The notes beneath the pieces were generated by a model. The model was not told the origin of the DNA and made no database searches. It saw nothing but the letters and a program-made list of their open reading frames with translations. DNA of 8,798 bases from positions 1-8,798 of the forward strand of contig CAKQKT010000079.1 of the NCBI GenBank assembly GCA_934249275.1, given 5' to 3'. Of the stretch, positions 1 to 6,517 are shown one piece after another. Numbering within the stretch: position 1 is the stretch's first letter; each line of letters starts with the position of its first letter. Source of the DNA: an uncultured Sutterella sp. (GTDB lineage: Bacteria; Pseudomonadota; Gammaproteobacteria; Burkholderiales; Burkholderiaceae_F). The position numbers and the translations under genes were made by a program.

Positions 1-906
1 GAACAGGCGTCCGCCATCAAGTGTGAGCATAGTCGCTCGGTTCTTATCAGTCAGCTCAATACGGCTTTTGCCGTATCCAAGCTTGAAGACAAAGACGATT
101 TCTCAATTGCCAATATTGACTCGACGATCGATAAAGAAATGATCGACGTTGGCGGTAGCGGCTGCATCAGTGGTGCCGTGTGTGCAAACTTGTGCCCCAA
201 GGATGGTACTTACACCGTTGCTCATGAAAACAACGACGGTTCGGTGATCTTTAAGATCAGTTGCAGCGTTCATAAGGGTACCGGTGACACGCCATCTGTA
301 ACACCGCCGGCACCACAGCCTGAACCGCCAACGCCTCCATCACCGCCGACACCCGAACCGTCTGAGCCGCCGACAGGACCGAATTACGCAGATCCGGAAG
401 ATATTCATGGGATACCAAGCTATCTATTTGGATTGCTCGGAGAAGAGGCTGAACCAGTACTGAAAAATAAACTTTTGGTCTTCTTTAACAAGTCAAAGTG
501 GCTCTTGGATGGCGACTATTGCCTAGACTCAGGGGCGGCTGATGTTGGTACTGATACGAAGCCTGTGTTGGATGCCATGACGGAAGCTGGAATTGACACT
601 AAGAATCTTATATGGCGCATGCAGCTCAAATGGGATAACGATGATAAGAAGAGTGGTGATCTCTATTTATGGACATCCTCTCTTAGTGAAACGCAGAAGG
701 CGAAATTAGACGCGAAAAAAGATCGAGACAATTTTTTGTATCAATATAAAGAGCCGACAACCATCTATCAGTACAAGGCTCGCTATGACTCAGCCAAAGG
801 AGTCATTTCGTTCGACCAAAACGCAGTGCCTGTAAAAAAGGAATCGTCGTTCTCCTACAAGGATAAAAAATACATTGTGATTAATGAGAATCGCGGCGAC
901 CTTTGA
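1..906 (+). CDS. Pilin-like (pseudopilin-type) protein with proline-rich linker and unknown C-terminal domain; 5' end outside window
   Basis: The reading frame is open from base 1 to the TGA at 904-906 (301 visible codons), so the gene begins upstream; the ATG at 139 is only an internal Met (codon 47). Three parts can be seen. Codons 1 to about 96 resemble the C-terminal half of type IV pilins or type II secretion pseudopilins: a Cys-x-x-x-x-Arg stretch near codons 8-12, then CPKDGTYTV (codons 65-73) and CSVH (codons 88-91), which fits the 'CP-GGTYT ... CS-H' pattern of many prepilin-like proteins. Codons 97-128 are a Pro/Glu/Thr/Ser-rich linker. Codons from about 129 on form a charged, Lys/Asp-rich domain of about 170 residues that I do not recognise. 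The prepilin cleavage motif and hydrophobic helix would lie off the window. Codons rich in A and T (AAA, ATA, TTA, AAT) set it apart from the GC-rich genes to the right, suggesting a different history. A surface or pilus-associated role is inferred. Confidence 0.65.
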   Translation, partial: EQASAIKCEHSRSVLISQLNTAFAVSKLEDKDDFSIANIDSTIDKEMIDVGGSGCISGAVCANLCPKDGTYTVAHENNDGSVIFKISCSVHKGTGDTPSVTPPAPQPEPPTPPSPPTPEPSEPPTGPNYADPEDIHGIPSYLFGLLGEEAEPVLKNKLLVFFNKSKWLLDGDYCLDSGAADVGTDTKPVLDAMTEAGIDTKNLIWRMQLKWDNDDKKSGDLYLWTSSLSETQKAKLDAKKDRDNFLYQYKEPTTIYQYKARYDSAKGVISFDQNAVPVKKESSFSYKDKKYIVINENRGDL

Positions 907-927
907 GTACGTTAATCATCCATCAAA

Positions 928-958
928 GACGGCCCGATCGGAAGACCGGGCCGTTGTT
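928..958. terminator. Hairpin between convergent genes, probable shared terminator
   Basis: A perfect 8-bp stem, ACGGCCCG (929-936) with CGGGCCGT (947-954), encloses a 10-base loop. It lies 22 bases after the stop of the pilin-like gene and 25 bases beyond the stop of the minus-strand permease. The following sequence is only moderately T-rich on either strand (TTGTTGT on plus, CTTTG on minus), so it is a plausible bidirectional terminator rather than a textbook one. Confidence 0.6.
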
Positions 959-979
959 GTATTCAGCGTTCGAAGATCG

Positions 980-2484
980 TCAGCAGACGACGAAGGGGAT
1001 CACAAAGAGCAGCACCGCCAGCGCGCTCGCACTGCCCACGATCAGCTTCCAGAGCCTGTACTCGCGATCCATGGCAATGCGTTCCTCAGGCGTCGGCTCG
1101 TCTTCAGCACCGGAAGCAGCAAGATCCAACTTGAACGTTCCTTCGTCTCCATAGCGGCGACGGCAGAAGGCGTAGATCACCAGACCCAGGACGCACCAGA
1201 TGACGCCCGAGATGAAGGCATTGGCATCAAGCTCCGTCATCATGTAAAGGTAGATGAGGGCGCTCACGGGAGCTCCGACCGAGATGAAAGGTGCCGTGTA
1301 GCCGCGCTTCAGCTCCGGATGACGGCGGCGAAGCGCATAGGCTGCAACAATGCCGATCACATAATAGAAGAGGTCGGCAAAGAGCGAAAGCGACGCGATG
1401 TAGATGAGCGAGTCGGTCGCGATGAGCGCGCAGGCGAGGATCCCGAGCACGAGGATGGACACCCATGGCGCATGCGTCTTCTCGCTCGTCTTCGCAAAGA
1501 TCTTCGGCATGACGCCGTCGCGGGCCATCGTAAAGAGGTAGCGCGGCGTCGTGGCGACGGATGCGTTCAAGGTCGAGAAGTCGCCGCCGAAGGCGATGCC
1601 GGCAGCGAGGAGAGCCAGCGGGAAGCCGAGAATGCCGGCGGCCTTCATGGCTTCGGCATAAGGCGCTTCGGCCGTCGCCAGAGAGGCGAGGGCATCGACC
1701 GGCGTAATGGCAATGAGGAACCACTGAAAGAGCGCGTTGACCGCAAAGACCACGAAAGGCGCCAAGAAGAGCGCGCGCGGAATGTTGATGCGCGGATGCT
1801 TGATCTCTTCACCCATGGCGACGCAGGCCCCAAAAATCCGGCGAAGCACCACCAAACAAGGCAAATCTGCCCGATGAAGGACACGTTCGGATCCGTCGGG
1901 AGGAACGAGGGACGTGCCACAAAGGCCGGCAGGCTTACGTTCGGGATCATCATCAGGAACCAGAGCGCGGCCACGCCCCAGAAAAAGAACATGAAGACGT
2001 TCTGGAGACGCCCGGTAAGCTTCACGCCCATGAGGTTCGAAACCGTGAAGGCCGCCGTCACGAAAACGGCAAGGGCAACGTCGCCGATCGGGAGAGCAAG
2101 GCCGCAGGCTGACAGAAGCGTCTTGAAATAGAACGAAAAGGCCAGGGCCTCGCCGCCCGTCACGGCCAGGAGCGAAATGATGAAGTTCCAGCCGGCGAGC
2201 ATGCCCGCGGCGCGCCCGAGGCCGAGAGATGCGAACTGGTAGGTGCCGCCTGCATAGGGAAGGGCGGAGCCCATTTCCGCATAGAGAAGCGCCGGGTAGA
2301 TGGAAACGGCGAGCGCAAGCAGCGTTGCGAGAATGACGGAGCTTCCGAGGTCGCCTACGACGCTCGAGCCGACGGTGAAGAGGCCGACGCCGATGACGGA
2401 GCCTGCAGTGATGGTGACGGCCTCCCGCATCCCGAAGGTGCGCAAAAGCCCGCCGGAAGCTGATTGAGCTGATGATCCGGACAT
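980..2484 (-). pseudogene. APC-family amino-acid permease, disrupted by a frameshift
   Basis: This is an inner-membrane amino-acid transporter of the APC superfamily in two frames. The N-terminal frame starts at ATG 2484, preceded by a good Shine-Dalgarno GGGAGG (2491-2496 on minus). It carries the TM1 motif GSVIGVGLF and several hydrophobic segments to Gly216-Phe217 (about base 1834). The protein then continues in another frame from base 1831 to TGA 980-982 (283 codons): GACVAMGEEIKHP, more hydrophobic helices and a charged tail. The break lies at a run of five T and four G on the coding strand (plus-strand 1828-1836). Removing two bases or adding one restores a protein of about 500 residues, normal for the family and enough for 12 helices. 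Without the shift, the first frame runs on as non-hydrophobic, Arg/Ser-rich sequence to a stop at 1645. The substrate cannot be told. It may be a true pseudogene or a homopolymer sequencing error; both halves look otherwise intact, which suggests a recent event or an artefact. Confidence 0.85.
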
Positions 2485-2884
2485 GAAGATCCTCCCGGTT
2501 TGGGATTTATGAAACGCATGTGTGAAGGGATTTGCGCCTTATGGTCCTGGAGCGCCGACAGTCATGCTAGTCCCGAAAAGGAGAGCCAAATCGATCAAAA
2601 CTCTTATGCGGGACGAGAAAGTGCCTAGGCGCCGCATGCTTTGAGCAAGAAAGCCTCAATGAAGCGCAGCTGTGCAACCTTCCTCGCACAGGGCAACGCT
2701 GAAAGAGCACGCCATTGACAACGTTCTCACCTAAGTACGCCCCGTACGGTGTCGAAATGGATCGATTACGGCCATTTACAAGCACCCATACCTACCAAAT
2801 CGCTCGGTTTTACACAGTTTTCGACATTCGCCTTTGCGCACAAAACGAGATGGTGATGTGCGGCACAGGAACGATGGTCAGAAT

Positions 2885-2898
2885 TACCCGTTCGGGTA
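2885..2898. repeat. 14-bp perfect inverted repeat, possible operator
   Basis: TACCCG and CGGGTA flank a two-base centre (TT). As RNA the hairpin would be tiny, and no T-run follows it on the plus strand, so it is a poor terminator. A DNA-binding site for a dimeric regulator of the divergent promoters is possible, but no regulator gene is adjacent. Confidence 0.3.
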
Positions 2899-2984
2899 CT
2901 GAATAAAAAAGCGCAGAAAATCGTTCTATGTGTCAAAACTTGGTAATTTCCCGCCCGCAGAGCCGTAAGGAGCCGATTTGGAAC

Positions 2985-2990
2985 GATAAT
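2985..2990 (+). promoter_or_regulatory. Tentative -10 element (GATAAT) for the PNPOx-like gene
   Basis: GATAAT matches five of six bases of the sigma-70 -10 consensus and lies 37 bases before the ATG at 3028, which would give a leader of roughly 30 bases. No recognisable -35 lies 16-18 bases upstream, so support is weak. Confidence 0.25.
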
Positions 2991-3027
2991 GACGCCAACA
3001 AAACTATGAAGGCACAGGATCACAGCC

Positions 3028-3522
3028 ATGAAACACGAAAATCCGCATCCGATGCGCCGCACGGACCGTCTCGCGTCTGAGGACTTTGCACGCCGCACGG
3101 CAAGCGAAGCCCCCTACGGAACGCTTTTGACGGCAACACTCGACGGCGAGCCCTACGGCGTGCCGGTCTCGCCCGTTTTTGAGGGCGACAAGATTTACTT
3201 CCATGCCGTGAAGGGCGCGGGGCGCAAGTTTGAGAATCTTTCGAAGAACCCGAAGTGCGCAATGGTGTTCGTCAGCATGACGTCGCCCGACGAAGCGGCG
3301 TTCTCAATGAACTACCGCTCGGCAGTCTTTGAGGGAAGGGCGACGCTCGTCACGGACGAAGTGGAGAAGATGCACGCCCTGTGGCTCATCGGCGAGCGCT
3401 GGGCCGGGAGCCAGACGATCGACAAGCGCCGCACCGTGATTGAAGGCAGCATGGCGCTCGCGGACGTCTGGCGCATCGACGTCGACGTCATTTCGGGCAA
3501 GACCCGCGAGACAAGGCGGTAA
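3028..3522 (+). CDS. Pyridoxamine 5'-phosphate oxidase-related flavin-binding protein, NimA-like
   Basis: The protein has 164 residues, the usual size for small split-barrel PNPOx-fold proteins of the NimA/general-stress group. These are cytoplasmic, bind FMN or a related flavin as dimers, and reduce small substrates; some members inactivate 5-nitroimidazoles. Visible family features are the N-terminal MRR-x-DR (residues 9-14), 'PYGTLLTATLDGEPYGVPVSPV' as strands (29-50), and YFHAVKGAGRKFENL (57-71) with the His59 and Gly-Arg-Lys typical of the Nim-like cofactor region. ATG 3028 is chosen because AGGA at 3016-3019 sits eight bases before it; the in-frame Met9, where many Nim proteins begin, has no Shine-Dalgarno. 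The gene stands alone on plus and converges with the pseudouridine synthase gene with only 13 bases between stops. The fold assignment is firm; nitroimidazole reduction is only a family-level possibility. Confidence 0.85.
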   Translation: MKHENPHPMRRTDRLASEDFARRTASEAPYGTLLTATLDGEPYGVPVSPVFEGDKIYFHAVKGAGRKFENLSKNPKCAMVFVSMTSPDEAAFSMNYRSAVFEGRATLVTDEVEKMHALWLIGERWAGSQTIDKRRTVIEGSMALADVWRIDVDVISGKTRETRR

Positions 3523-3535
3523 GGCGCGGTTTACT

Positions 3536-4831
3536 TCAGAACTTCGGAAAGGCCTCTTCGGCCTCGAAGTGAACATAGATGCCGGTTGACGGATGCGGGA
3601 TCGTAAGCTCCGCCGCGTGGAGGCAGAGCCGCGACGTCTTTTCCTCAGCCAGAATCCCGCGTCTGCCGTAGAAGCTGTCGCCGTCGATCGGAAGGCCGAT
3701 GCCGGCGGCATGCGCGCAATGCACGCGCAGCTGGTGCGTGCGTCCGGTCTCGGGCCAGAGATTGACGTACGCCTTTTCCCGACCGTCAGGCATCGTCTCG
3801 ACGCGCAGGAGCTCCCAGTCGGTGGCGGCGGGCTTGCCGCCATGAGATTCCGCCAGCACGCACTGGCGCGGACGGTCGAGCTTGTTCAAGGCAAGCGGAA
3901 GGTCGATCCGTCCCGACTTCATTTCGGGCACGCCTTCAAGCCTGGCCACATAGCGCTTCATCGCGAGCCCCTCGCGGAAGGATTCGTGAAGCGCCTTTTC
4001 CGCCTTGAGGTGGCGGGCAAAGAGCAGAACGCCCGATGTATCCAGGTCGAGGCGGTGCACGATGCGCAGCGGCCCGTACGTCTTTTCCAGGATCTCCTTC
4101 GCGGACGTCGTCTCGCGCACGCCGGGGACGGACGCAAGACGCGTGGGCTTGTCGATCACGACGATGTCGTCGTCGGCATGAAGCACCGTCAGGGAACCGA
4201 ATTCGTCTTCCGAGGCGATGGCAGGGACGGGCGCCGCCGGCAGCCCGGCAACGAGCCTTTCATAAAGCCACTTTGCAGCGGCTCGAGGCGGGTAGAAGGT
4301 GCCGTCAAAGCGCACCTCGTGTCCCAGCGTTACGCCGCACCACCATTCCGCAAGGCCGAGGATCCGGCCGGATCGATTTCCCTTCACACGCTCGACGTTC
4401 CACTGAGAAATCAGCGCAACGACAGGGCTTGAAAGGGCATCTGCAACGGCAAAGCGCCAGGACGCCTTTCGGGCCTCGAGCTCGCGGCCGCCCTGCATTT
4501 CAGGGAGGTCCGGGTAGGGCGCGAACATGTCCTTCAGGAAGTCCTTGAGCGTCAGGGACTCGCCGTTACCGTCGACAAGCGTGCGCTCGGGCACGGCTTC
4601 GCGGGACATGCCCGGCCAGAGCATGTCTTCCGTCAATGTCGTCCAGCTGCATCCGACGCCGCGCGAAACGGGCTCGAACGCGTAGTCCGCATGTTCTCCC
4701 GCCTCATCCTCCCAAACGAGCACGCCGGCGCGTCCGTTGAAGCCCTCGGGAACGGATGCGAGCCGGGCATGGCGCCGAACCGTCTCGGAAGGCGGCACGC
4801 CGAAGGGGGAAGGAAAGAGAGGAGATTCCAT
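3536..4831 (-). CDS. RluA-family RNA pseudouridine synthase with ~205-residue N-terminal extension
   Basis: This cytoplasmic enzyme would isomerise specific uridines in rRNA or tRNA to pseudouridine. The 431-residue protein has its catalytic domain at about residues 212-431: VVIDKPTRLASVPG (224-237), the signature HRLDLDTSG (259-267) with the catalytic Asp262, the ETGRTHQLRVHCAHAAG segment (361-377), PIDGDSFYG (381-389) and a closing LHAAELTIPHP (404-414). Residues 1 to about 205 are unlike the short S4-type domains of RluC/RluD. They contain several Trp residues (W40, W63, W72, W125, W144, W163-164) and I cannot assign a fold. The target (for example 23S rRNA or tRNA position 65) cannot be read from sequence. 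ATG 4831 is the only ATG before the first upstream in-frame stop, but it has no clear Shine-Dalgarno. Its reverse neighbour sstT is divergent across 280 bases. Confidence 0.9.
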   Translation of the reverse strand: MESPLFPSPFGVPPSETVRRHARLASVPEGFNGRAGVLVWEDEAGEHADYAFEPVSRGVGCSWTTLTEDMLWPGMSREAVPERTLVDGNGESLTLKDFLKDMFAPYPDLPEMQGGRELEARKASWRFAVADALSSPVVALISQWNVERVKGNRSGRILGLAEWWCGVTLGHEVRFDGTFYPPRAAAKWLYERLVAGLPAAPVPAIASEDEFGSLTVLHADDDIVVIDKPTRLASVPGVRETTSAKEILEKTYGPLRIVHRLDLDTSGVLLFARHLKAEKALHESFREGLAMKRYVARLEGVPEMKSGRIDLPLALNKLDRPRQCVLAESHGGKPAATDWELLRVETMPDGREKAYVNLWPETGRTHQLRVHCAHAAGIGLPIDGDSFYGRRGILAEEKTSRLCLHAAELTIPHPSTGIYVHFEAEEAFPKF

Positions 4832-4875
4832 GGGTTTTGCAAAAGAAGCCGAACTGAGTAGAAGAATAGGATTTT

Positions 4876-4891
4876 ACAGGCTTGAGCCTGT
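4876..4891. repeat. Inverted repeat ACAGGC-TTGA-GCCTGT upstream of the pseudouridine synthase
   Basis: Perfect 6-bp arms with a 4-base centre lie 44 bases upstream of the minus-strand start codon. On the minus strand the repeat runs directly into TAAAAT (plus-strand 4871-4876), a possible -10, so it could be an operator in the promoter spacer. No T-run follows on either strand, arguing against a terminator. Confidence 0.35.
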
Positions 4892-5000
4892 CGCCGAGTG
4901 TTCCATAAATGCCTCACCCATCAACCAAAGTTCTAGGTGTTTATACGGATTTTCTTTTCATTTCATATGTGTTTGCAACTCATGCGATTTCCGTGAGGCG

Positions 5001-5006
5001 TATAGT
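5001..5006 (+). promoter_or_regulatory. Tentative -10 element (TATAGT) for sstT
   Basis: TATAGT matches five of six consensus bases, about 105 bases before the sstT start. The nearest -35-like hexamer, TTGCAA (4973-4978), is 22 bases away, too far for a standard sigma-70 promoter. It would give a leader of about 100 bases containing the hairpin at 5063-5082. Confidence 0.25.
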
Positions 5007-5062
5007 TTTTTGCTTTCCCGTCGTCTTTGCAGGACGTCAGTATCGTTCGCAAACGACTGAGA

Positions 5063-5082
5063 AGAGGCCGCGAAGAGCCTCT
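5063..5082 (+). other. Leader hairpin just before the sstT ribosome-binding site
   Basis: AGAGGC (5063-5068) pairs perfectly with GCCTCT (5077-5082) around an 8-base loop, ending 13 bases before the AGGAG at 5096-5100. No T-run follows, so it is not an intrinsic terminator. It may be a leader structure affecting translation or mRNA stability, or chance. Confidence 0.3.
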
Positions 5083-5111
5083 CACCCCCACTCACAGGAG
5101 AGTAATCCATC

Positions 5112-6350
5112 ATGACAAAGCGTTTCAGCCGCGTGTTCAAAATGGCCCAGCCCATTTTGCACGGCTCGCTCATCAAGCAGATTCTCGTCGGCCTCGTGCT
5201 CGGCGCTGCTCTTGCCTACATCTGGCCCGAAGGCGCCAAGAATGTCGGCATCCTCGGCACGATCTTCGTGACGGCCCTCAAGGGCGTCGCACCGATCCTC
5301 GTCTTCGTGCTCGTGACGAGCGCCATTGCGAACTCGTCCATGTCGACGGAGCTCCACATCCGTCCCGTCATTGCGCTTTATCTTCTGTCGACCTTCGGGT
5401 CCGCGCTGATTTCCGTTGCCGCGAGCTTTATGTTCCCGACAACGATCACGCTTGCGACCGCCGCCCAGGGCGCGACGGCTCCGGGTGAAATCTCCCAGGT
5501 GCTCACGCAGCTTCTTCTCAACGTGGTGGACAATCCCGTCCGCGCCATTGCGAACGCCAACTACATCGGCATTCTGGCCTGGGCCATTGCCGTGGGCCTG
5601 ATTCTTCGCAAGGGCCGCGAGGAAACCCGCATCGTGCTCGGCGACGCCTCGTCCGCCGTTTCCGGCATCGTTCAGATTGTGATCCGCTTCGCCCCGATCG
5701 GCATTTTCGGCCTCGTCTCCCAGACGCTCGCCACCGAAGGCTTCAGCGTGATGCTTGAATATGCGCACCTGCTCGGCGTGCTTCTCGGCGCCATGGCCTT
5801 CGTGGCCCTCGTGCTCAATCCCCTGATCGTCTGGTTCGCCACGCGCGAGAATCCGTTCCCCGTGACGTTCATGTGCCTTCGCGAGTCCGGCGTCTCCGCC
5901 TTCTTCACGCGTTCGTCCGCCGCCAACATTCCGGTGAACATGGAAATCTGCCGCCGCCTGAAGCTTCCGGAATCGACCTATGCGATTTCGATCCCGGTGG
6001 GCTCCACGATCAACATGGCCGGCGCCGCCGTCACGATCACGGTCATCACGCTTTCCGCCGCGCATTCGCTCGGCATTGAAGTCTCGCTCTTCTCGGCGAT
6101 CTTCCTCTCCATCATCGCGAGCGTCTGCGCCGCCGGCACGTCCGGCGTTCCGGGCGGCTCCCTGATGCTGATTCCGCTCGCCTGCGGCCTCTTCGGCATC
6201 GACCAGGACACCGCCATGCAGGTCGTGGCCGTCGGCTTCATCATCAGCGTGCTTCAGGACTCGACCGAAACGGGCCTCAACTCCTCTTCGGACGTTCTCT
6301 TCACGATCGCCGCATGCCGTCGTGCCGAGCGCCTGAAGGCCGGCCGCTGA
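5112..6350 (+). CDS. sstT: Serine/threonine:Na+ symporter SstT
   Basis: SstT is an inner-membrane transporter of the dicarboxylate/amino acid:cation symporter (DAACS) family that imports L-serine and L-threonine with Na+. The 412-residue product is nearly the same length as the E. coli protein (414) and resembles it along its whole length as I recall it: [15 protein letters not shown] near the N-terminus (17-31), [14 protein letters not shown] (190-203), the serine-rich re-entrant loop [13 protein letters not shown] (265-277), the unwound helix motif NMAGA (301-305; NMDGT in glutamate carriers), the second hairpin loop TSGVPGGS (343-350) and [14 protein letters not shown] (382-395), which contributes substrate and Na+ contacts. 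ATG 5112 is supported by AGGAG at 5096-5100 (11-base spacing, slightly long) and by alignment with the known N-terminus. It may be monocistronic; the next plus-strand gene lies beyond a strong terminator. It could feed serine to deamination, consistent with the neighbouring asparaginase. Confidence 0.95.
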   Translation: MTKRFSRVFKMAQPILHGSLIKQILVGLVLGAALAYIWPEGAKNVGILGTIFVTALKGVAPILVFVLVTSAIANSSMSTELHIRPVIALYLLSTFGSALISVAASFMFPTTITLATAAQGATAPGEISQVLTQLLLNVVDNPVRAIANANYIGILAWAIAVGLILRKGREETRIVLGDASSAVSGIVQIVIRFAPIGIFGLVSQTLATEGFSVMLEYAHLLGVLLGAMAFVALVLNPLIVWFATRENPFPVTFMCLRESGVSAFFTRSSAANIPVNMEICRRLKLPESTYAISIPVGSTINMAGAAVTITVITLSAAHSLGIEVSLFSAIFLSIIASVCAAGTSGVPGGSLMLIPLACGLFGIDQDTAMQVVAVGFIISVLQDSTETGLNSSSDVLFTIAACRRAERLKAGR

Positions 6351-6352
6351 GG

Positions 6353-6391
6353 CTGATTTGCACATCGTGCGCAAAACGCCTCGAAAATCAG
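6353..6391 (+). other. Stem-loop immediately after the sstT stop
   Basis: CTGATTT (6353-6359) pairs perfectly with AAATCAG (6385-6391). Inside it, GCAC (6360-6363) and GTGC (6367-6370) form a small inner hairpin. No T-run follows. It may protect the sstT mRNA 3' end, or be part of a leader for the next gene; TAAAAT at 6392-6397 directly after it resembles a -10 but lacks a convincing -35. Confidence 0.35.
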
Positions 6392-6455
6392 TAAAATACG
6401 GTGTTTTGCCTAGTCGGATTGACTAAAAGTCTCTCCCGGGCAAGCTCCGAATTCG

Positions 6456-6493
6456 GGCGCGGACGGTACGCCTTACTCCGTCCGCGCCTTTTT
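6456..6493 (+). terminator. Strong intrinsic terminator just upstream of the MmuP-like gene (sstT terminator or attenuator)
   Basis: GGCGCGGACGG (6456-6466) and CCGTCCGCGCC (6478-6488) form a perfect, almost all-GC 11-bp stem with an 11-base loop, followed directly by TTTTT (6489-6493). This is a textbook rho-independent terminator for plus-strand transcription. It can end the sstT transcript, about 140 bases past its stop. It also ends only 24 bases before the next start codon, too little room for a promoter, so transcripts of the next gene should pass through it. A small stem TAGTC/GACTA (6411-6425) and the palindrome CCGAATTCGG (6447-6456, touching the first stem base) lie just upstream and could belong to a competing structure. 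Confidence 0.9.
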
Positions 6494-6517
6494 GCAACCC
6501 CAAACCCCCATTTCCCA

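Larger units (their letters stand above)
2485..3027. other. Gene-free intergenic region with two short inverted repeats
   Basis: This 543-base stretch separates divergently transcribed genes (permease on minus, PNPOx-like protein on plus), so it should hold both promoters. I see no convincing coding frame, tRNA or known RNA. It contains GTACG-CCC-CGTAC at 2735-2747 and TACCCG-TT-CGGGTA at 2885-2898, the latter followed by an A-rich run (2904-2909). A TTGACA hexamer at 2715-2720 has no -10 partner at normal spacing. The only fair -10 candidate for the rightward gene is GATAAT at 2985-2990, without a good -35. Confidence 0.5.

Noticed and set aside
1828..1837. Programmed -1 frameshifting in the permease (A-TTT-TTG on the coding strand)
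   Set aside because: The heptamer is not a good X-XXY-YYZ slippery site, I see no obvious stimulatory structure, and APC permeases are not known to use recoding.
884..2131. A 415-codon open frame on the plus strand across the split permease
   Set aside because: It is a hydrophilic Arg/Glu/Asp-rich shadow of a membrane-protein gene; the minus strand holds the permease motifs.
2715..2743. TTGACA at 2715-2720 as the -35 of a strong promoter
   Set aside because: The bases 16-18 positions downstream are C-rich (around CGCCCC), with nothing like a -10.
2715..2906. A 63-codon open frame in the intergenic gap
   Set aside because: It has no ribosome-binding site, no recognisable motif and no supporting codon bias; other short frames in the gap are no better.
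4876..4891. LexA-type SOS box
   Set aside because: LexA boxes have CTGT at the left and ACAG at the right; here the arms are the reverse (ACAG...CTGT).
5082..6374. A 430-codon open frame on the minus strand opposite sstT
   Set aside because: It is rich in Arg, Asp, Glu, Gly and His with no domain pattern, as expected from the complement of a GC-biased gene. sstT on the other strand is unmistakable.
6398..6493. Known SAM or SAH riboswitch ahead of the MmuP-like gene
   Set aside because: I could not match the leader to the consensus of any riboswitch class I know; only the terminator part is clear.
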